A stretch of DNA of 51,232 nucleotides from Cyanobacteria bacterium REEB417 (GCA_018970945.1 JAGWVJ010000010.1:1-51232); one strand, 5' to 3'; shown: positions 8,064-19,966, counted from the stretch's first letter. Translations and numbers: made by a program. The notes: generated by a model from the letters alone, not told the origin.

Positions 8064-8978
8064 TCAGGTGGGACGCAGGGCGGCCAGGGTTTCGGACAGT
8101 CGTTGTCTCACAGCGTCAGAGGCAGAAAGAAGGGGAAGTCGGGGGGCGCCCACGGGCCAGCCGCAGAGGTCAAGGGCAGCCTTCACAGGGATCGGATTGG
8201 TGCTGGCGAACAGGGCCCTGCACAGGGGCAGCAGCTGCTCGTGCAGTGCCAGCGCCCGGGCCGGGTCGCCGTCAAGGAACGCCCGGATCATGGCGCTGAT
8301 CTGGGGACCGGCCACGTGGCTGGCCACGCTCACCACGCCCACGGCGCCGACCGCGAGCATGGGCAGGGTGAGGGCGTCATCACCGCTGTAGACGGCGAGG
8401 CGATCACCGCACAGGGCGCGCAGGGCGCTGACCTCCTCGGTGGTGCCGCTGGCGGCCTTGTAGGCGACCACATTGGGGCAGTCGAGCAACCGGGCGGTGG
8501 TCTCCGGCGCGAGGCTGCAGCCGGTTCGACCTGGAATGTTGTACAGCATCAACGGCAGGGCGGGCGCGGCGGCAGCCACCGCCCTGAAGTGGGCCTCAAG
8601 CCCCTCCTGGGGAGGCTTGTTGTAGTAGGGCACGACCACCAGAGCCCCATCCACGCCCAGGGAGGCGGCTTCGCGGGTGGCCTCCACCGCCTCGGCGGTG
8701 CAGTTGCTGCCGCTGCCGGCGATGATCCGGGCCCGGCCCGCCACCGCCTCCTGCACAGCGGCGATCAGACGGTGCTGCTCGGCCCAGCTCAGGGTGGGCG
8801 ATTCGCCGGTGGTGCCGCAGATCACCAGGCCATCGGAGCCATGGCTGACAAGGTGATCCGCCAGCCGGCCAGCCAGGACGTGATCGACGGCACCGTTTGG
8901 GGCGAACGGCGTGACCATGGCGGTCACCACCCGGCCAAAGGGGGCGTTCAACCAGGGCTGCAGGGCGGCGCTGCTCAA
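8064..8978 (-). CDS. dapA: 4-hydroxy-tetrahydrodipicolinate synthase
   Basis: Condenses aspartate semialdehyde with pyruvate, the first committed step to diaminopimelate and lysine. With a TTG start at 8978 the protein is 304 residues, the family norm. GTTGES is at 55-60, the catalytic tyrosine is in LYNIPGRTG (Tyr146), and the Schiff-base lysine is Lys174 in VVAYKAASG. The TTG start is chosen because a strong ribosome site (GGGAGG) sits about 7 bases upstream. Also, TTG overlaps the asd stop as TTGA; longer frames only add antisense-like residues. It is translationally coupled to asd, which makes its substrate. Confidence 0.97.
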   Translation of the reverse strand: MSSAALQPWLNAPFGRVVTAMVTPFAPNGAVDHVLAGRLADHLVSHGSDGLVICGTTGESPTLSWAEQHRLIAAVQEAVAGRARIIAGSGSNCTAEAVEATREAASLGVDGALVVVPYYNKPPQEGLEAHFRAVAAAAPALPLMLYNIPGRTGCSLAPETTARLLDCPNVVAYKAASGTTEEVSALRALCGDRLAVYSGDDALTLPMLAVGAVGVVSVASHVAGPQISAMIRAFLDGDPARALALHEQLLPLCRALFASTNPIPVKAALDLCGWPVGAPRLPLLSASDAVRQRLSETLAALRPT

Positions 8979-10045
8979 ACGGCACCTCCCGCGGGGCCGC
9001 CGAGCAGCAACTCGGCGATCTGAATCGCATTCAGCGCCGCACCCTTGCGGATCTGGTCGCCGCAGAGCCACAGCTCCAGGGCATTGGGGTCGCTGAGGTC
9101 CTGGCGGATACGGCCCACCGCCACCGGATCGCGGCCGGTGACATCGGTCGGCATCGGAAACCGGTTGGCCTCGAAGTCTTCCAGCAGTTCGACCCCCGGA
9201 GCGGCCGCCAGCAGGGCGCGGGCTTCGTCGACCGGGAACGGCTGCGCGAATTCGATATTGACCGCCTCGGAGTGGGCCCGCAGCACCGGCACCCGCACGC
9301 AGGTGGCACTGAGCCTGAGCTCAGGCAGGGCCATGATCTTGCGGGTTTCGTTGAGCATCTTGAGCTCCTCCTCGCAATAGCCGTTGGGCTGCAGGGGCGA
9401 GTTGTGCAGGAACAGGTTGAAGGCCAGGGAGTGGGGCAGCACCGTGCTGACCGGCTCTCCACCCGCGAGAACGGTACGGCTGAGGTTGCGCAGTTCTTCC
9501 ATGGCGCGGGCACCAGCGCCACTGGCGCTCTGGTAGGTGCTGACCACCACCCGCCGGATCGGGCGCCGCGCCTGCAGGGGCGCCAGGGCGAGGGTCAGCA
9601 GGATCGTGGTGCAGTTGGGGTTGGCGATGATGCCCTGATGGCCGAAGGCCGCTTCGGGGTTGACCTCAGGCACCACCAGTGGCACTGACGGATCCAGGCG
9701 AAAGGCACTGGAGTTGTCGATCACCACGGCCCCTGCGGCGGCGGCCACGGGGGCCCACTGCTTCGACACCGAGCCCCCGGCCGAGGCCAGCACCAGATCG
9801 ACCCCTTCGAAAGCAGCGGCTTCAACGGGCTGAATGGTCAGCTCCTGACCCTGCCAGTGCAGGGTCTGGCCCGCCGAACGGGGCGACGCCAGGGGAATCA
9901 GCGTGCCAACCGGAAAGTCGCGTTCGGCCAGCAGGTCCAGCAGCTCCTGACCCACGGCGCCCGTGGCGCCCAGGATCGCCACCCGCAGGGGACCGTCAGG
10001 CAGAAGCCTGGATCGGGCCTGGGTGGAGGGCTGGGCGTCGGTCAA
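8975..10045 (-). CDS. asd: Aspartate-semialdehyde dehydrogenase
   Basis: NADPH-dependent reduction of aspartyl phosphate to aspartate semialdehyde, feeding lysine/DAP, threonine and methionine synthesis. The 356 residues include the nucleotide loop GATGAVG at 26-32, the catalytic Cys145 in [20 protein letters not shown], and the [16 protein letters not shown] block around the catalytic histidine. Length is slightly above the usual 340 because of an N-terminal 20-residue extension; ATG at 10045 is the only good start seen. The gene is divergent from tig across a 370-base gap and overlaps dapA by 4 bases. Confidence 0.97.
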   Translation of the reverse strand: MTDAQPSTQARSRLLPDGPLRVAILGATGAVGQELLDLLAERDFPVGTLIPLASPRSAGQTLHWQGQELTIQPVEAAAFEGVDLVLASAGGSVSKQWAPVAAAAGAVVIDNSSAFRLDPSVPLVVPEVNPEAAFGHQGIIANPNCTTILLTLALAPLQARRPIRRVVVSTYQSASGAGARAMEELRNLSRTVLAGGEPVSTVLPHSLAFNLFLHNSPLQPNGYCEEELKMLNETRKIMALPELRLSATCVRVPVLRAHSEAVNIEFAQPFPVDEARALLAAAPGVELLEDFEANRFPMPTDVTGRDPVAVGRIRQDLSDPNALELWLCGDQIRKGAALNAIQIAELLLGGPAGGAV

Positions 10046-10415
10046 CGGTTGTGGAGGCTGGGGTTGCGGAACAGGGACTTCAAGGACTTGCCCAGGGGGC
10101 GGATTGCCGGGGTCAGATGCGTCGTCCCGGGCAGGGAACCGGGGATCCTGACGCGTTGGGGACGTCGATCACCGGGCGCCGACGCTGTTACGGAACGGAC
10201 TGGCGGCTCGCATGCCCTGGGAGCCCGACGTGGGTATGGACTCGACTCCGGATGAATCGGGGTGGAGAAGAAGGGGATGTTGATGAATCGGGAGGGAATG
10301 CTGAATTGGGATGGAAGGTATCGCCTGCGTCTTGCGCCGGTCAAACAATAGGCGGCTGGGGCCCCAGGGCGACCAGTTTCTAGGATCGGGGGCTGCCTTA
10401 GCGATTTCGAGCCCC
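10046..10415. other. Divergent intergenic region between asd and tig
   Basis: About 370 bases with no supported gene. It must hold the promoters of asd and tig, but I could not pick convincing -35/-10 pairs. The only structure seen is a direct repeat: GATGAATCGGG at 10251-10261 and 10282-10292, with a degenerate copy CTGAATTGGG at 10301-10310. Several short frames cross the region, but their composition looks like antisense noise. Confidence 0.6.
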
Positions 10416-11927
10416 ATGAGTCCTGCCGCCGCTGCCTCCGGATCCGCCGCCACCGCCAGCACCAGCCTGACGGTGATGCGCAGCCCACGCCCCGGCAGCC
10501 GGGTGGCCCTGGAGCTGGCGATCGGCCCCGAGCGCAGCCAGGCCGCCTACGAGCGGGCTGTGGAGAGCCTGAGCCGCAGCGTCCGGCTGCCCGGTTTCCG
10601 CAAGGGCAAGGTGCCCCGGGCCGTCCTGCTGCAGCAGATCGGCCCGCTGCGGATCCGCGCCACCGCCCTGGAAGATCTGGTCGACAGCGCCTACCGCGAC
10701 GCCCTCGAGCAGGAGACCGTGGCCGCCATCGGCAGGCCCGAGCTGAGCGAGGGCTTCGAAGCGGTGCTGGAGCGCTTCGAACCGGGACAGAAGCTGACCA
10801 TCACCCTGGAGCTGGACGTGGAACCCACCCCCAGCCTCAAGGCCACCAAAGGGCTCAAGGCCGAGGTCGAGCGCGTCAGCTACGACCCGGCCCGCGTCGA
10901 TGAACTGCTCGAGCAGTCGCGACGCCAGCTCGCCACCCTGGTGCCGGTCGACAAGCGGGCCGCCCAGAGCGGTGATGTGGCCGTGCTGGCCTTCAGCGGC
11001 GTCTATGCCGACACCGACGAGGCCATCAGCGGCGGCAGCAGCGAGGCCATGGAGGTCGAGCTCGAGGAGGGCCGCATGATTCCCGGCTTCATCGAAGGGG
11101 TGATCGGCATGAAGGCCGGCGACACCGCCTCGGTCGACTGCCAGTTCCCCGAGAGCTACCCCCAGGAGGACGCCGCCGGCCGCAAGGCCCGTTTTGAGAT
11201 CACCCTCAAGGAGCTCAAGAGCCGCGAACTGCCCGCGCTCGATGACGCCTTCGCCCAGCAGGCCAGCGACAAGCAGACCCTGGCCGAACTGCGCAGCGAA
11301 CTCGAGACCCGCCTCAGGGACGACGCCGATCGCCGGGGCAAGGCCAACCGCCACAACGCGCTGATCGAAGCCCTGGTGGAGCAGCTCGAGGTGGAGCTGC
11401 CCGAAACCCTGGTGCAACAGGAGATCCGCAACCTGATCGAGCAGACCGCCGGCCAGATCGCCGAGCAGGGGATGGACGTCAAGAAGTTGTTCACCCCCGA
11501 TCTGGTGCGCAGCCTGATGGACACCTCCCGGCCCGAAGCTGAGCAGCGGCTGAAGCGAACCCTGGCCCTGCAGGCCCTGGCGGCGGCCGAAGGCATCAGC
11601 GTCGAGGAGGACGCGCTCAACGCCAAGGTCAGGGAGGTCAGCCGCGGCCTCAGCCAGCAGGGCAACATCGATCCCCAGCGCCTGCGCCAGGCCGTTGCCG
11701 ACGATCTGCTGCAGGAGCAGCTGCTCGAATGGCTCGAGGCCAACAGCACGATCAGCGAAAAAATCGCCAGCGAGAACGCCCCCAGCACGGCTGACGGCGA
11801 TGCCAAGGCCGGTGATGCCAAGGCCGGTGATGACGCCAAGGCGAGCGCCAGAACCAAGGACGGCAAATCCAAAGAGAGCAAGCCCAAGGCCGCCAAGGCC
11901 AAGGCCAAGGGCAGCGACAACGCCTGA
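10416..11927 (+). CDS. tig: Trigger factor
   Basis: Ribosome-bound chaperone and peptidyl-prolyl isomerase that receives nascent chains at the exit tunnel. From ATG 10416 the protein is 503 residues. The ribosome-docking signature appears as [19 protein letters not shown], followed by a PPIase domain ([12 protein letters not shown] ... [13 protein letters not shown]) and the C-terminal helical arms. An in-frame upstream start at 10311 would add residues with no family resemblance. The C-terminal 45 residues are a Lys/Ala/Asp-rich tail containing two to three KAGD(D)A units, absent from the E. coli protein. The order tig-clpP-clpX is conserved widely in bacteria, so a proteostasis operon is likely. 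Confidence 0.96.
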   Translation: MSPAAAASGSAATASTSLTVMRSPRPGSRVALELAIGPERSQAAYERAVESLSRSVRLPGFRKGKVPRAVLLQQIGPLRIRATALEDLVDSAYRDALEQETVAAIGRPELSEGFEAVLERFEPGQKLTITLELDVEPTPSLKATKGLKAEVERVSYDPARVDELLEQSRRQLATLVPVDKRAAQSGDVAVLAFSGVYADTDEAISGGSSEAMEVELEEGRMIPGFIEGVIGMKAGDTASVDCQFPESYPQEDAAGRKARFEITLKELKSRELPALDDAFAQQASDKQTLAELRSELETRLRDDADRRGKANRHNALIEALVEQLEVELPETLVQQEIRNLIEQTAGQIAEQGMDVKKLFTPDLVRSLMDTSRPEAEQRLKRTLALQALAAAEGISVEEDALNAKVREVSRGLSQQGNIDPQRLRQAVADDLLQEQLLEWLEANSTISEKIASENAPSTADGDAKAGDAKAGDDAKASARTKDGKSKESKPKAAKAKAKGSDNA

Positions 11928-11992
11928 TCGGACCGCGGCGCCGCTGCCGGCGCCCATAAATTGAAGACCCCATCCCCTGCTGAGCCGCGCGC

Positions 11993-12661
11993 GTGATCGA
12001 CGCCCTTACCCCTCACCCGGTCCACAGCCGTTGGACGGATGGTTGCTGGTCGGCCGGACCGATCGCCTCCCCCGGCGTGCTGCCCACCGTGGTGGAGCAG
12101 TCAGGCCGCGGTGACCGGGCGTTCGACATCTACTCCCGGCTGCTGCGGGAGCGGATCATCTTTCTGGGCAGCGGCATCGACGATGGCGTCGCCGATGCGC
12201 TGGTGGCCCAGCTGCTGTTCCTCGAGGCCGAAGATCCCGAGAAGGACATTCAGATCTACATCAACTCCCCGGGTGGCTCGGTCACAGCCGGCCTGGCCAT
12301 CTACGACACGATGCAGCAGGTCGCCCCGGATGTGGTGACCATCTGTTACGGCCTGGCCGCCAGCATGGGGGCCTTTCTGCTGTCGGGCGGCACCAAGGGC
12401 AAGCGGCTGGCCCTGCCCAACGCCCGCATCATGATTCACCAGCCCCTCGGCGGTGCCCAGGGCCAGGCGGTCGACATCGAGATCCAGGCCAGGGAGATCC
12501 TGTTCCTCAAGGACACCCTCAACGGCCTGATGGCCGAGCACACCGGTCAGCCGCTCGACAAAATCACCGAAGACACCGATCGCGACTACTTCCTTTCGCC
12601 GGCAGAAGCGGTTGAATACGGATTGATCGATCGGGTCGTCACCGAAACCGCTCCGGTTTGA
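11993..12661 (+). CDS. clpP: ATP-dependent Clp protease proteolytic subunit
   Basis: Serine protease subunit forming the tetradecameric chamber used with ClpX or ClpC. The catalytic triad is visible: Ser124 in GLAASMGAF, His149 in MIHQPLGG and Asp198 in DTDRDYF. The protein is 222 residues from a GTG start at 11993; its N-terminal 30 residues precede the conserved [19 protein letters not shown] and may be a processed propeptide. It follows tig by 65 bases and precedes clpX, implying this is the ClpX-partnered isoform among the several ClpP proteins cyanobacteria encode. Confidence 0.97.
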   Translation: MIDALTPHPVHSRWTDGCWSAGPIASPGVLPTVVEQSGRGDRAFDIYSRLLRERIIFLGSGIDDGVADALVAQLLFLEAEDPEKDIQIYINSPGGSVTAGLAIYDTMQQVAPDVVTICYGLAASMGAFLLSGGTKGKRLALPNARIMIHQPLGGAQGQAVDIEIQAREILFLKDTLNGLMAEHTGQPLDKITEDTDRDYFLSPAEAVEYGLIDRVVTETAPV

Positions 12662-12662
12662 T

Positions 12663-12713
12663 CCTTAAGGACGGCTGACGAAACCTCCCGGAGGGTCGAT
12701 CCTTGTCCTAAGG
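12663..12713. other. Nested inverted repeats between clpP and clpX
   Basis: CCTTAAGGAC at 12663-12672 can pair with GTCCTAAGG at 12705-12713, with one bulge, enclosing an inner CCTCC-C-GGAGG palindrome at 12684-12694. There is no T tract, so it looks more like an mRNA stability or processing structure, or an attenuator, than a terminator. It separates the two coding frames by a folded leader. Confidence 0.45.
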
Positions 12714-12747
12714 GCTTCCAGCCCTGCCCTGCCGCAGCCAAGGTTCG

Positions 12748-14121
12748 ATGCCGAAGTTCGACGCACACCTGAAATGCTCCTTCTGCGGCAAGTCGCAGGA
12801 GCAGGTGCGCAAGTTGATCGCCGGTCCAGGTGTCTACATCTGCGACGAGTGCATCGACCTCTGCAACGAGATCCTCGACGAGGAACTCGTGGCCAGCCCT
12901 GCCGCGACCGGAGGCCGGGGCGCTCAGGAGAGCAGCCGCAGCAAGACCCCCACCAAGAAGGTCCCGAAGCCGGCGCCGACCCTCGCCCAGATCCCGAAAC
13001 CCCGGGAGATCAAGGAGTTCCTCGATCGCCAGGTGGTGGGTCAGGAGGAGGCCAAGAAGACCCTGTCGGTGGCGGTCTACAACCACTACAAGCGGCTCGC
13101 CTGGCAGGGCGATGGCAAGGGCGAGACCGACCAGACGGCCACCCGCCTGCACAAGAGCAACATCCTGCTGATCGGCCCCACCGGCTGCGGCAAGACCCTG
13201 CTGGCCCAGACCCTGGCCGAGCTGCTCGACGTGCCGTTTGCGGTGGCTGACGCCACCACCCTGACAGAGGCGGGCTACGTGGGGGAGGACGTCGAGAACA
13301 TCCTGTTGCGTCTTCTGCAGAAGGCCGATCTCGATGTGGAGCAGGCCCAGCGGGGCATCATCTACATCGACGAGATCGACAAGATCGCCCGCAAGAGCGA
13401 GAACCCCTCGATCACCCGCGATGTCTCGGGCGAGGGGGTGCAGCAGGCCCTGCTCAAGATGCTGGAGGGCACCGTCGCCAATGTGCCGCCCCAGGGGGGT
13501 CGCAAGCACCCTTACCAGGACTGCATTCAGATCGACACCAGCCAGATCCTGTTCATCTGCGGTGGCGCCTTCGTGGGCCTCGAGGAGGTGGTGCAGAAAC
13601 GCATGGGCCGCAACGCCATCGGCTTCATCGGCGCCGACGGCAGCGTGCGGGCCCGCAGCGGCAAGGAGCGCCAGGCCGCCGAGGTGCTGCGCCATCTCGA
13701 ACCCGATGACCTGGTCAAGTACGGCCTGATCCCTGAGTTCATCGGCCGCCTGCCCGTGAGCGCCGTGCTCGAGCCCCTCGATGCCCACGCCCTGGAGGCG
13801 ATCCTCACCGAACCGCGGGACGCCCTGGTCAAGCAGTTCCAGACCCTGCTCAGCATGGACAACGTGCGCCTCGACTTCGAGCCCGAGGCGATCGAGGCGA
13901 TTGCCTGCGAGGCCCATCGCCGCAAGACCGGCGCCCGGGCGCTGCGGGGCATCGTCGAGGAGCTGATGCTCGAACTGATGTACGACCTGCCCTCGCGCCA
14001 GGACGTGCAGTCCTTCACGATCACCCGGGAACTGGTGGACGCCCGCAGCAGGGCCCAGGTGCTGACCCATCCCAGTGCCAAGGACAACGACACCGCCGCC
14101 GACCGACAGGCGACGGCCTGA
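12748..14121 (+). CDS. clpX: ATP-dependent Clp protease ATPase subunit ClpX
   Basis: AAA+ unfoldase that feeds tagged substrates to ClpP. The zinc-binding domain has Cys10, Cys13, Cys32 and Cys35; a Gln/Ser/Lys-rich linker follows, then Walker A GPTGCGKT at 143-150 and Walker B YIDEIDKI. The pore loop GYVGEDVEN and the IGF-type loop that docks on ClpP ([10 protein letters not shown]) are both present. At 457 residues it is normal for cyanobacteria. It lies 86 bases after clpP, with a folded intergenic segment between them. Confidence 0.98.
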   Translation: MPKFDAHLKCSFCGKSQEQVRKLIAGPGVYICDECIDLCNEILDEELVASPAATGGRGAQESSRSKTPTKKVPKPAPTLAQIPKPREIKEFLDRQVVGQEEAKKTLSVAVYNHYKRLAWQGDGKGETDQTATRLHKSNILLIGPTGCGKTLLAQTLAELLDVPFAVADATTLTEAGYVGEDVENILLRLLQKADLDVEQAQRGIIYIDEIDKIARKSENPSITRDVSGEGVQQALLKMLEGTVANVPPQGGRKHPYQDCIQIDTSQILFICGGAFVGLEEVVQKRMGRNAIGFIGADGSVRARSGKERQAAEVLRHLEPDDLVKYGLIPEFIGRLPVSAVLEPLDAHALEAILTEPRDALVKQFQTLLSMDNVRLDFEPEAIEAIACEAHRRKTGARALRGIVEELMLELMYDLPSRQDVQSFTITRELVDARSRAQVLTHPSAKDNDTAADRQATA

Positions 14122-14149
14122 GCGCGCCGAAGCCCGGTAGCCTTGCGGC

Positions 14150-15853
<1,704 letters not shown>

Positions 15854-15860
15854 CGGCCGG

Positions 15861-17231
15861 CTAGACCGCGGCCGTCGCGGGCTGCTCGTCGTCGCCGGGC
15901 TCCCCCAGATGCAGGGTCTTGGCCCACACCAGGCGCTTGGGCAGCACGGCCATGCGCAGGGTCACCCAGGGGATCACCACGAACCAGTGCACCAGGTAAG
16001 CGATGCCCAGGCCCATGGCCCACAGGTTCATGGCGGGCAGCTCGGGCCCCTCGCTGGGGCGGCGGCAGCCGCTCACGATCGCCAGACCCGAGAGCCCCAG
16101 AGCAACGATCGAGAGCGGCCAGATGCACGGCAGGCTGCGGGTCACCAGGGCCCCGGCCAGATCGGCGACGGCCAGCATCGGCATGGCGTACTGGAGCAGG
16201 AAAAAACTGAACAGGTCCAACCGCTGGCGACCTGTGAGCCGGTTGGAGAGCAGCTGGGGGCCGTAATCGAAGAACCGCTGCAAGCCGCCCTCGGCCCAGC
16301 GCTGCCGCTGGCGCAGCAGGGCCCTGACGCTGAGCACCGCCTCCTCGCGGACCGGCGGATCCCAGGCGACGCCGATGGGGCGCCCCCCCACCAGCAGACG
16401 GAAACTCAGATCGAGATCGTCGGTCACGGTGGCTTCGTTGAAGCCACCGCAGGCGAGCAGGGCTGCGCGATTGAGCAGCTGGCCGTTGCCCCGCAGCTCG
16501 GCCACGCCGCCGACGGCCAGCCGCCCCTGCTGGATCACCGCATCGAGGGCCATCTCCATGGCCTGGGCACGGGTGAGCAGGTTGACGCCGGCATTGGCGA
16601 CGGCCTTGCGCAGCTGCACCGCCGCCCAGCCACCTGCTTCGGCATAGGGAATCAGGCGTTCAAGGGTGTCGACCTGGAGCTGGGCATCGGCATCGAGCAC
16701 CAGCATCCAGCGCCCCTGCAGCTGCTGCAGCACCAGATTGAGGGCTCCCGACTTGCCCCCGCCGGCGTCGGGCGGACGGCGCACCACCTGGAGCTGGGGA
16801 AAGCGCTGCTGCAGGCCTTCGAGCAGTTCGGGCGTGCGGTCGCTGCTGCCGTCATCGACCACCCAGAAACGCAACGACTCCTGTGGGTAGCGCAAGCCGG
16901 CCAGGTGCTCGACCAGGCGGCTGATCACGGCCTGTTCGTCGCGGGCGGCGACCACCACATCGACGGCGGGCCAGGCGTCAGTCGGTGGGGCGCTACCGGC
17001 GGGCAATGGGGCGCTACCGGCGGGGGGGGTGCTGAACGAGACCGGCCGCAGGCTCTCGAGCAGCACGGTGCGCAGGCTGTAGCCCCCCAGCAGCACCGCC
17101 GCGGCGATCGCCGGCCAGGTGTTGCGGGCCGGCGGGAGCCAGTGGGGTGCCATGCCCAGGGCGGCACAAACCAGCACAAAAACAACGGCCTTGGCGCGAC
17201 GGCGATCGGTGGCGGTGCCGCCCGCGTCCAT
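15861..17231 (-). CDS. mgdA: Family 2 membrane glycosyltransferase, candidate monoglucosyldiacylglycerol synthase
   Basis: 456 residues with two N-terminal and about three C-terminal hydrophobic segments around a cytosolic GT2 domain. Processive-type motifs are visible: VVDDGSSD and LDADAQ for UDP-sugar and metal binding, TDDLDLSF for the catalytic base, and [10 protein letters not shown]. The C-terminal LSNRLTG...FLLQY and the [11 protein letters not shown] segment recall the cyanobacterial Sll1377 family. That enzyme makes monoglucosyldiacylglycerol, the precursor of MGDG in thylakoids. The gene symbol is therefore an inference from motif resemblance; an exopolysaccharide or cellulose-synthase-like role is possible. 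An in-frame duplication near residue 72 gives repeated PAGSAP units. Confidence 0.7.
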   Translation of the reverse strand: MDAGGTATDRRRAKAVVFVLVCAALGMAPHWLPPARNTWPAIAAAVLLGGYSLRTVLLESLRPVSFSTPPAGSAPLPAGSAPPTDAWPAVDVVVAARDEQAVISRLVEHLAGLRYPQESLRFWVVDDGSSDRTPELLEGLQQRFPQLQVVRRPPDAGGGKSGALNLVLQQLQGRWMLVLDADAQLQVDTLERLIPYAEAGGWAAVQLRKAVANAGVNLLTRAQAMEMALDAVIQQGRLAVGGVAELRGNGQLLNRAALLACGGFNEATVTDDLDLSFRLLVGGRPIGVAWDPPVREEAVLSVRALLRQRQRWAEGGLQRFFDYGPQLLSNRLTGRQRLDLFSFFLLQYAMPMLAVADLAGALVTRSLPCIWPLSIVALGLSGLAIVSGCRRPSEGPELPAMNLWAMGLGIAYLVHWFVVIPWVTLRMAVLPKRLVWAKTLHLGEPGDDEQPATAAV

Positions 17232-17256
17232 GACCTCTCCCCAGATGGGGGCAACT

Positions 17257-18786
17257 TTACGGGTCGTTGCCCGGCGGGGCCGGTGTCAGCCGTTGCAGGT
17301 TGAGCAGTCGGGTGCCTGGGTAGTAGCGGGCCAGGATCTGCTGGAACGACCAGCCGGCCCGTCCCAGGTCGATGGCCCCGGCCTGGGAGAGCCCCGCCCC
17401 ATGGCCGAACCCGCCCCCCTGCAGGCGCCAGCTGCCGTCGGCCTGGGCCTCGAGCTCAAACAGAGTGCTGGGCAGGGTGCGCAGGGTGCGGCGGATGGCA
17501 TCGAGGCGCAGCACCGTGCGACCGGCACTGCCCTCGATCGCCAGGGCCAGCACCCGGCCGCTGCTACCCCGCTCCAGCACCGCCAGGCGCCGCACCGGGC
17601 CCACCGCGATACCGCGGCGGCGCAGGGCGGCAGCGATCTGCTGGGGCTCGAGCCGGCGGCTCCAGCGAAACAGCGGATGGTCGACGCCCAGAAACGGCTG
17701 GGATTGCGCCAGCAAGCGGGCCAGGCTGCCGGGGGTATGCGCAGGGGTCCCGGCCAGATCCTGACCGCGGCGATCCAGGCCGGTCTGCAGGTAGGGCAGG
17801 GGGTCGGCATCCCAGGCCTCCTGCAGCGGGGCACTCACACCGCCATTGCTGGCGTGGTAGACCGCGTGGATCGGTTGGTCCTGCCAGCTGAGCACCAGCT
17901 GCCGGGTGCGCTGAATGGCCTGCCGCACCGGCTCGCTCGCCTGGCGCGGATCGCTGTACACCTGGCACTGGGTGCTGGCGCACAGGTGGTAGCCATCGGC
18001 CCTGTAGCGATGCAGATTGCGCAGGGCCCAGGTGCGGGCCAGTACGGCCTGGGCCGCCAGGGCGGCGGCCGGAGCGCCGGCACCGATCTCATGGGGAACC
18101 ACACCCTCGAGGTAGCGCTCGAGGGGCACCTGCTCCACCAGGCTCCAGCTGCCCTGGGCGTCGCCCTGCAGCCGGAAGGGGCCGCCATAGACCCCACCCC
18201 GCCACAGCAGCCCGGCGGGGGCCGTGATCTGCACGGGCCCCTGCAGGCTGATCGGTCCGCGGCCCGGGGCCTGCACGGCCGGCACCACGGCCTGCTGCAG
18301 CCGCAGCTGCACCGACCGCAGGGACCATCCCGGCGGCCGCGGTGCGTCGAGGGGAGCCCAGAGCTCCCAATCGTCGGCATGGACCAGGCTGACCTGGGCA
18401 CCCAACCGCCGCCACTGCCGGGCCCGGCGCTCGGCCGACTCAAAGCTGGCAAAGGGCCCGGCCACCAACCGCTGCAGCAGCAACGGCCGGGCCAGGGGTA
18501 CGCGCTGCCATTGCAGGTTGAACCGGGGCCCGACCCAGCGACGCCCGGATCGGTCCTGCAGGGTGAGGCTGCCGCCGGCACTGCGCAGCTCCAGCGGCGC
18601 CGCCTGCGCAGGGCTGCCCAAGCGATCGGCCAGGGCCACCCACAACCGGGGCGCCTGGGGGTCCAGGGCGGGAGGGGGCTCCACCGACCATTGCAGCGCC
18701 GGCGCCGAGCGGGCCTGGCAGGCACTGCTGAACAGCATGGCGCCGCAGAGCACCAGGACCGCGGGGTTGGAGGATCGGACAGTCAC
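17257..18786 (-). CDS. SpoIID/LytB-domain secreted protein
   Basis: 509 residues from GTG 18786. An N-terminal hydrophobic segment ([16 protein letters not shown]) looks like a Sec signal, possibly a weak lipobox. The middle holds a SPOR-like stretch and the C-terminal half is a SpoIID domain. Its key features are [17 protein letters not shown], the [11 protein letters not shown] segment, [14 protein letters not shown] and the closing [15 protein letters not shown]. SpoIID of Bacillus is a lytic transglycosylase acting on denuded glycan; cyanobacterial relatives probably bind or cleave peptidoglycan during growth or septation, which is not proven. It is divergent from rpmI with only 36 bases between the starts. 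Confidence 0.88.
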   Translation of the reverse strand: MTVRSSNPAVLVLCGAMLFSSACQARSAPALQWSVEPPPALDPQAPRLWVALADRLGSPAQAAPLELRSAGGSLTLQDRSGRRWVGPRFNLQWQRVPLARPLLLQRLVAGPFASFESAERRARQWRRLGAQVSLVHADDWELWAPLDAPRPPGWSLRSVQLRLQQAVVPAVQAPGRGPISLQGPVQITAPAGLLWRGGVYGGPFRLQGDAQGSWSLVEQVPLERYLEGVVPHEIGAGAPAAALAAQAVLARTWALRNLHRYRADGYHLCASTQCQVYSDPRQASEPVRQAIQRTRQLVLSWQDQPIHAVYHASNGGVSAPLQEAWDADPLPYLQTGLDRRGQDLAGTPAHTPGSLARLLAQSQPFLGVDHPLFRWSRRLEPQQIAAALRRRGIAVGPVRRLAVLERGSSGRVLALAIEGSAGRTVLRLDAIRRTLRTLPSTLFELEAQADGSWRLQGGGFGHGAGLSQAGAIDLGRAGWSFQQILARYYPGTRLLNLQRLTPAPPGNDP

Positions 18787-18822
18787 GTCGTAAGGTGTTT
18801 GTTTGTGCCTGCGTCGTCAGAA

Positions 18823-19023
18823 ATGCCGAAGCTCAAGACCCGCAAAGCGGCCGCCAAGCGGTTCAAAGTCACCGGCAGTGGCAAGTTTCTGCGCCGCCGG
18901 GCCTTCCGTAACCACCTGCTCGATCACAAGAGCCCCAAGCGCAAGAGGTACCTTGGCACCATGGCCGTGGTGGATGAGCGCGACGCCGACAACGTTGCCC
19001 TGATGCTGCCCTACGGCAGCTGA
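18823..19023 (+). CDS. rpmI: 50S ribosomal protein L35
   Basis: 66-residue basic ribosomal protein beginning [18 protein letters not shown], a textbook L35 start, with the conserved [14 protein letters not shown] and KRKRYLG segments. The ATG at 18823 gives exactly the family length; longer upstream frames are spurious. L35 and L20 usually form an operon behind infC in bacteria, but infC is not here. The rplT gene follows after 52 bases. Confidence 0.98.
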   Translation: MPKLKTRKAAAKRFKVTGSGKFLRRRAFRNHLLDHKSPKRKRYLGTMAVVDERDADNVALMLPYGS

Positions 19024-19075
19024 GCCTCTCTGGCTGAAATCTGTCTGTTCCGTTCGTTCTTCGTCTTCCTGAGTC

Positions 19076-19420
19076 ATGGCCCGCGTCAAGAGGGGCAACG
19101 TCGCCCGCAAACGCCGTAACAAGATCCTGCGTCTGGCCCGTGGTTTCCGGGGTGGCAACGGCTCCCTCTTCCGCACCGCCAACCAGCGGGTGATGAAGGC
19201 CCTGTGCAACGCCTACCGGGACCGCCGCCGCCGCAAGCGCGACTTCCGTCGCCTCTGGATTGCCCGCATCAACGCTGCAGCCCGGCTCAACGGCCTGAGC
19301 TACAGCCGTCTGATGGGCGGGCTCAAGAAAGCTGACGTGCGTCTGAATCGCAAGATGCTTGCCCAGCTGGCCGTGGTCGATCCCGCCAGCTTCACCAACG
19401 TGGTCGGAGCCGCCAAGTAG
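19076..19420 (+). CDS. rplT: 50S ribosomal protein L20
   Basis: 114 residues, very basic, with the L20 signature [21 protein letters not shown] and [15 protein letters not shown], then [18 protein letters not shown] and [10 protein letters not shown] near the end. L20 is needed early in 50S assembly and, in other bacteria, represses its own operon by binding the mRNA leader; no such leader structure was identified here. It lies between rpmI and the ycf37-like gene (12-base gap), and the three are likely cotranscribed. Confidence 0.98.
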   Translation: MARVKRGNVARKRRNKILRLARGFRGGNGSLFRTANQRVMKALCNAYRDRRRRKRDFRRLWIARINAAARLNGLSYSRLMGGLKKADVRLNRKMLAQLAVVDPASFTNVVGAAK

Positions 19421-19432
19421 GCCCCTGCCCCC

Positions 19433-19966
19433 ATGGACGCCCTGCTGCCCCAGACCTACCTGATCGGTCTGGTCGTGATTCTGGCGGTCGCTGCTGTGGC
19501 AGTGGGCCGTCAGGTCTGGCGTGTGCGCCGTGACGAGCTCAGCCTGGCGCGGCTCGAGCAGCAGGGCGGCGCTCAGACCAGCTCCCCCGCCGACCTCTAC
19601 GAACTCGGATCAGCCCAGCTGCGCAAACGCCTGTATGGCCAGGCCAGCGACACCCTCAGACAGGCCCTGAAACGCGCCCAGGCTGAAGGCGAGCCCCCCG
19701 AAGCCGTGGCCCTGATCGAAAATGCTCTGGGGTTCACCCTGGCGGCCCAGACCAACTACAAAGCCGCCATCCCGCACTACCGCAAGGCGCTGCAGGCCAA
19801 AGCCGACTATCCAGTGGCGCTCAACAACCTGGCCTTCGCCCTGGAGAAACAGCTCAAGGTCGACGAGGCCCGCGAGGCCTACGAGCAGGTCCTGAACCTG
19901 GATCCCGACAACCGCACCGCCCGCAGGCGGCTCAACCTGCTGGGCGGTCGCAGCAAGGCTGCCTGA
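19433..19966 (+). CDS. ycf37: Ycf37-like TPR protein, photosystem I assembly candidate
   Basis: 177 residues with one N-terminal transmembrane helix (LIGLVVILAVAAVAVGRQVW), a short charged linker, then about three tetratricopeptide units. Examples are DLYELGSAQLRKRLYGQA, ALGFTLAAQTNYKAAIPHYRKAL and ALNNLAFALEKQLKVDEA. Size and architecture match Ycf37 (Slr0171 in Synechocystis), a membrane-anchored TPR protein involved in photosystem I assembly or stability. The name rests on architecture and remembered sequence, so a different TPR anchor is possible. It starts 12 bases after rplT, so its expression is probably tied to ribosomal protein synthesis. Confidence 0.75.
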   Translation: MDALLPQTYLIGLVVILAVAAVAVGRQVWRVRRDELSLARLEQQGGAQTSSPADLYELGSAQLRKRLYGQASDTLRQALKRAQAEGEPPEAVALIENALGFTLAAQTNYKAAIPHYRKALQAKADYPVALNNLAFALEKQLKVDEAREAYEQVLNLDPDNRTARRRLNLLGGRSKAA

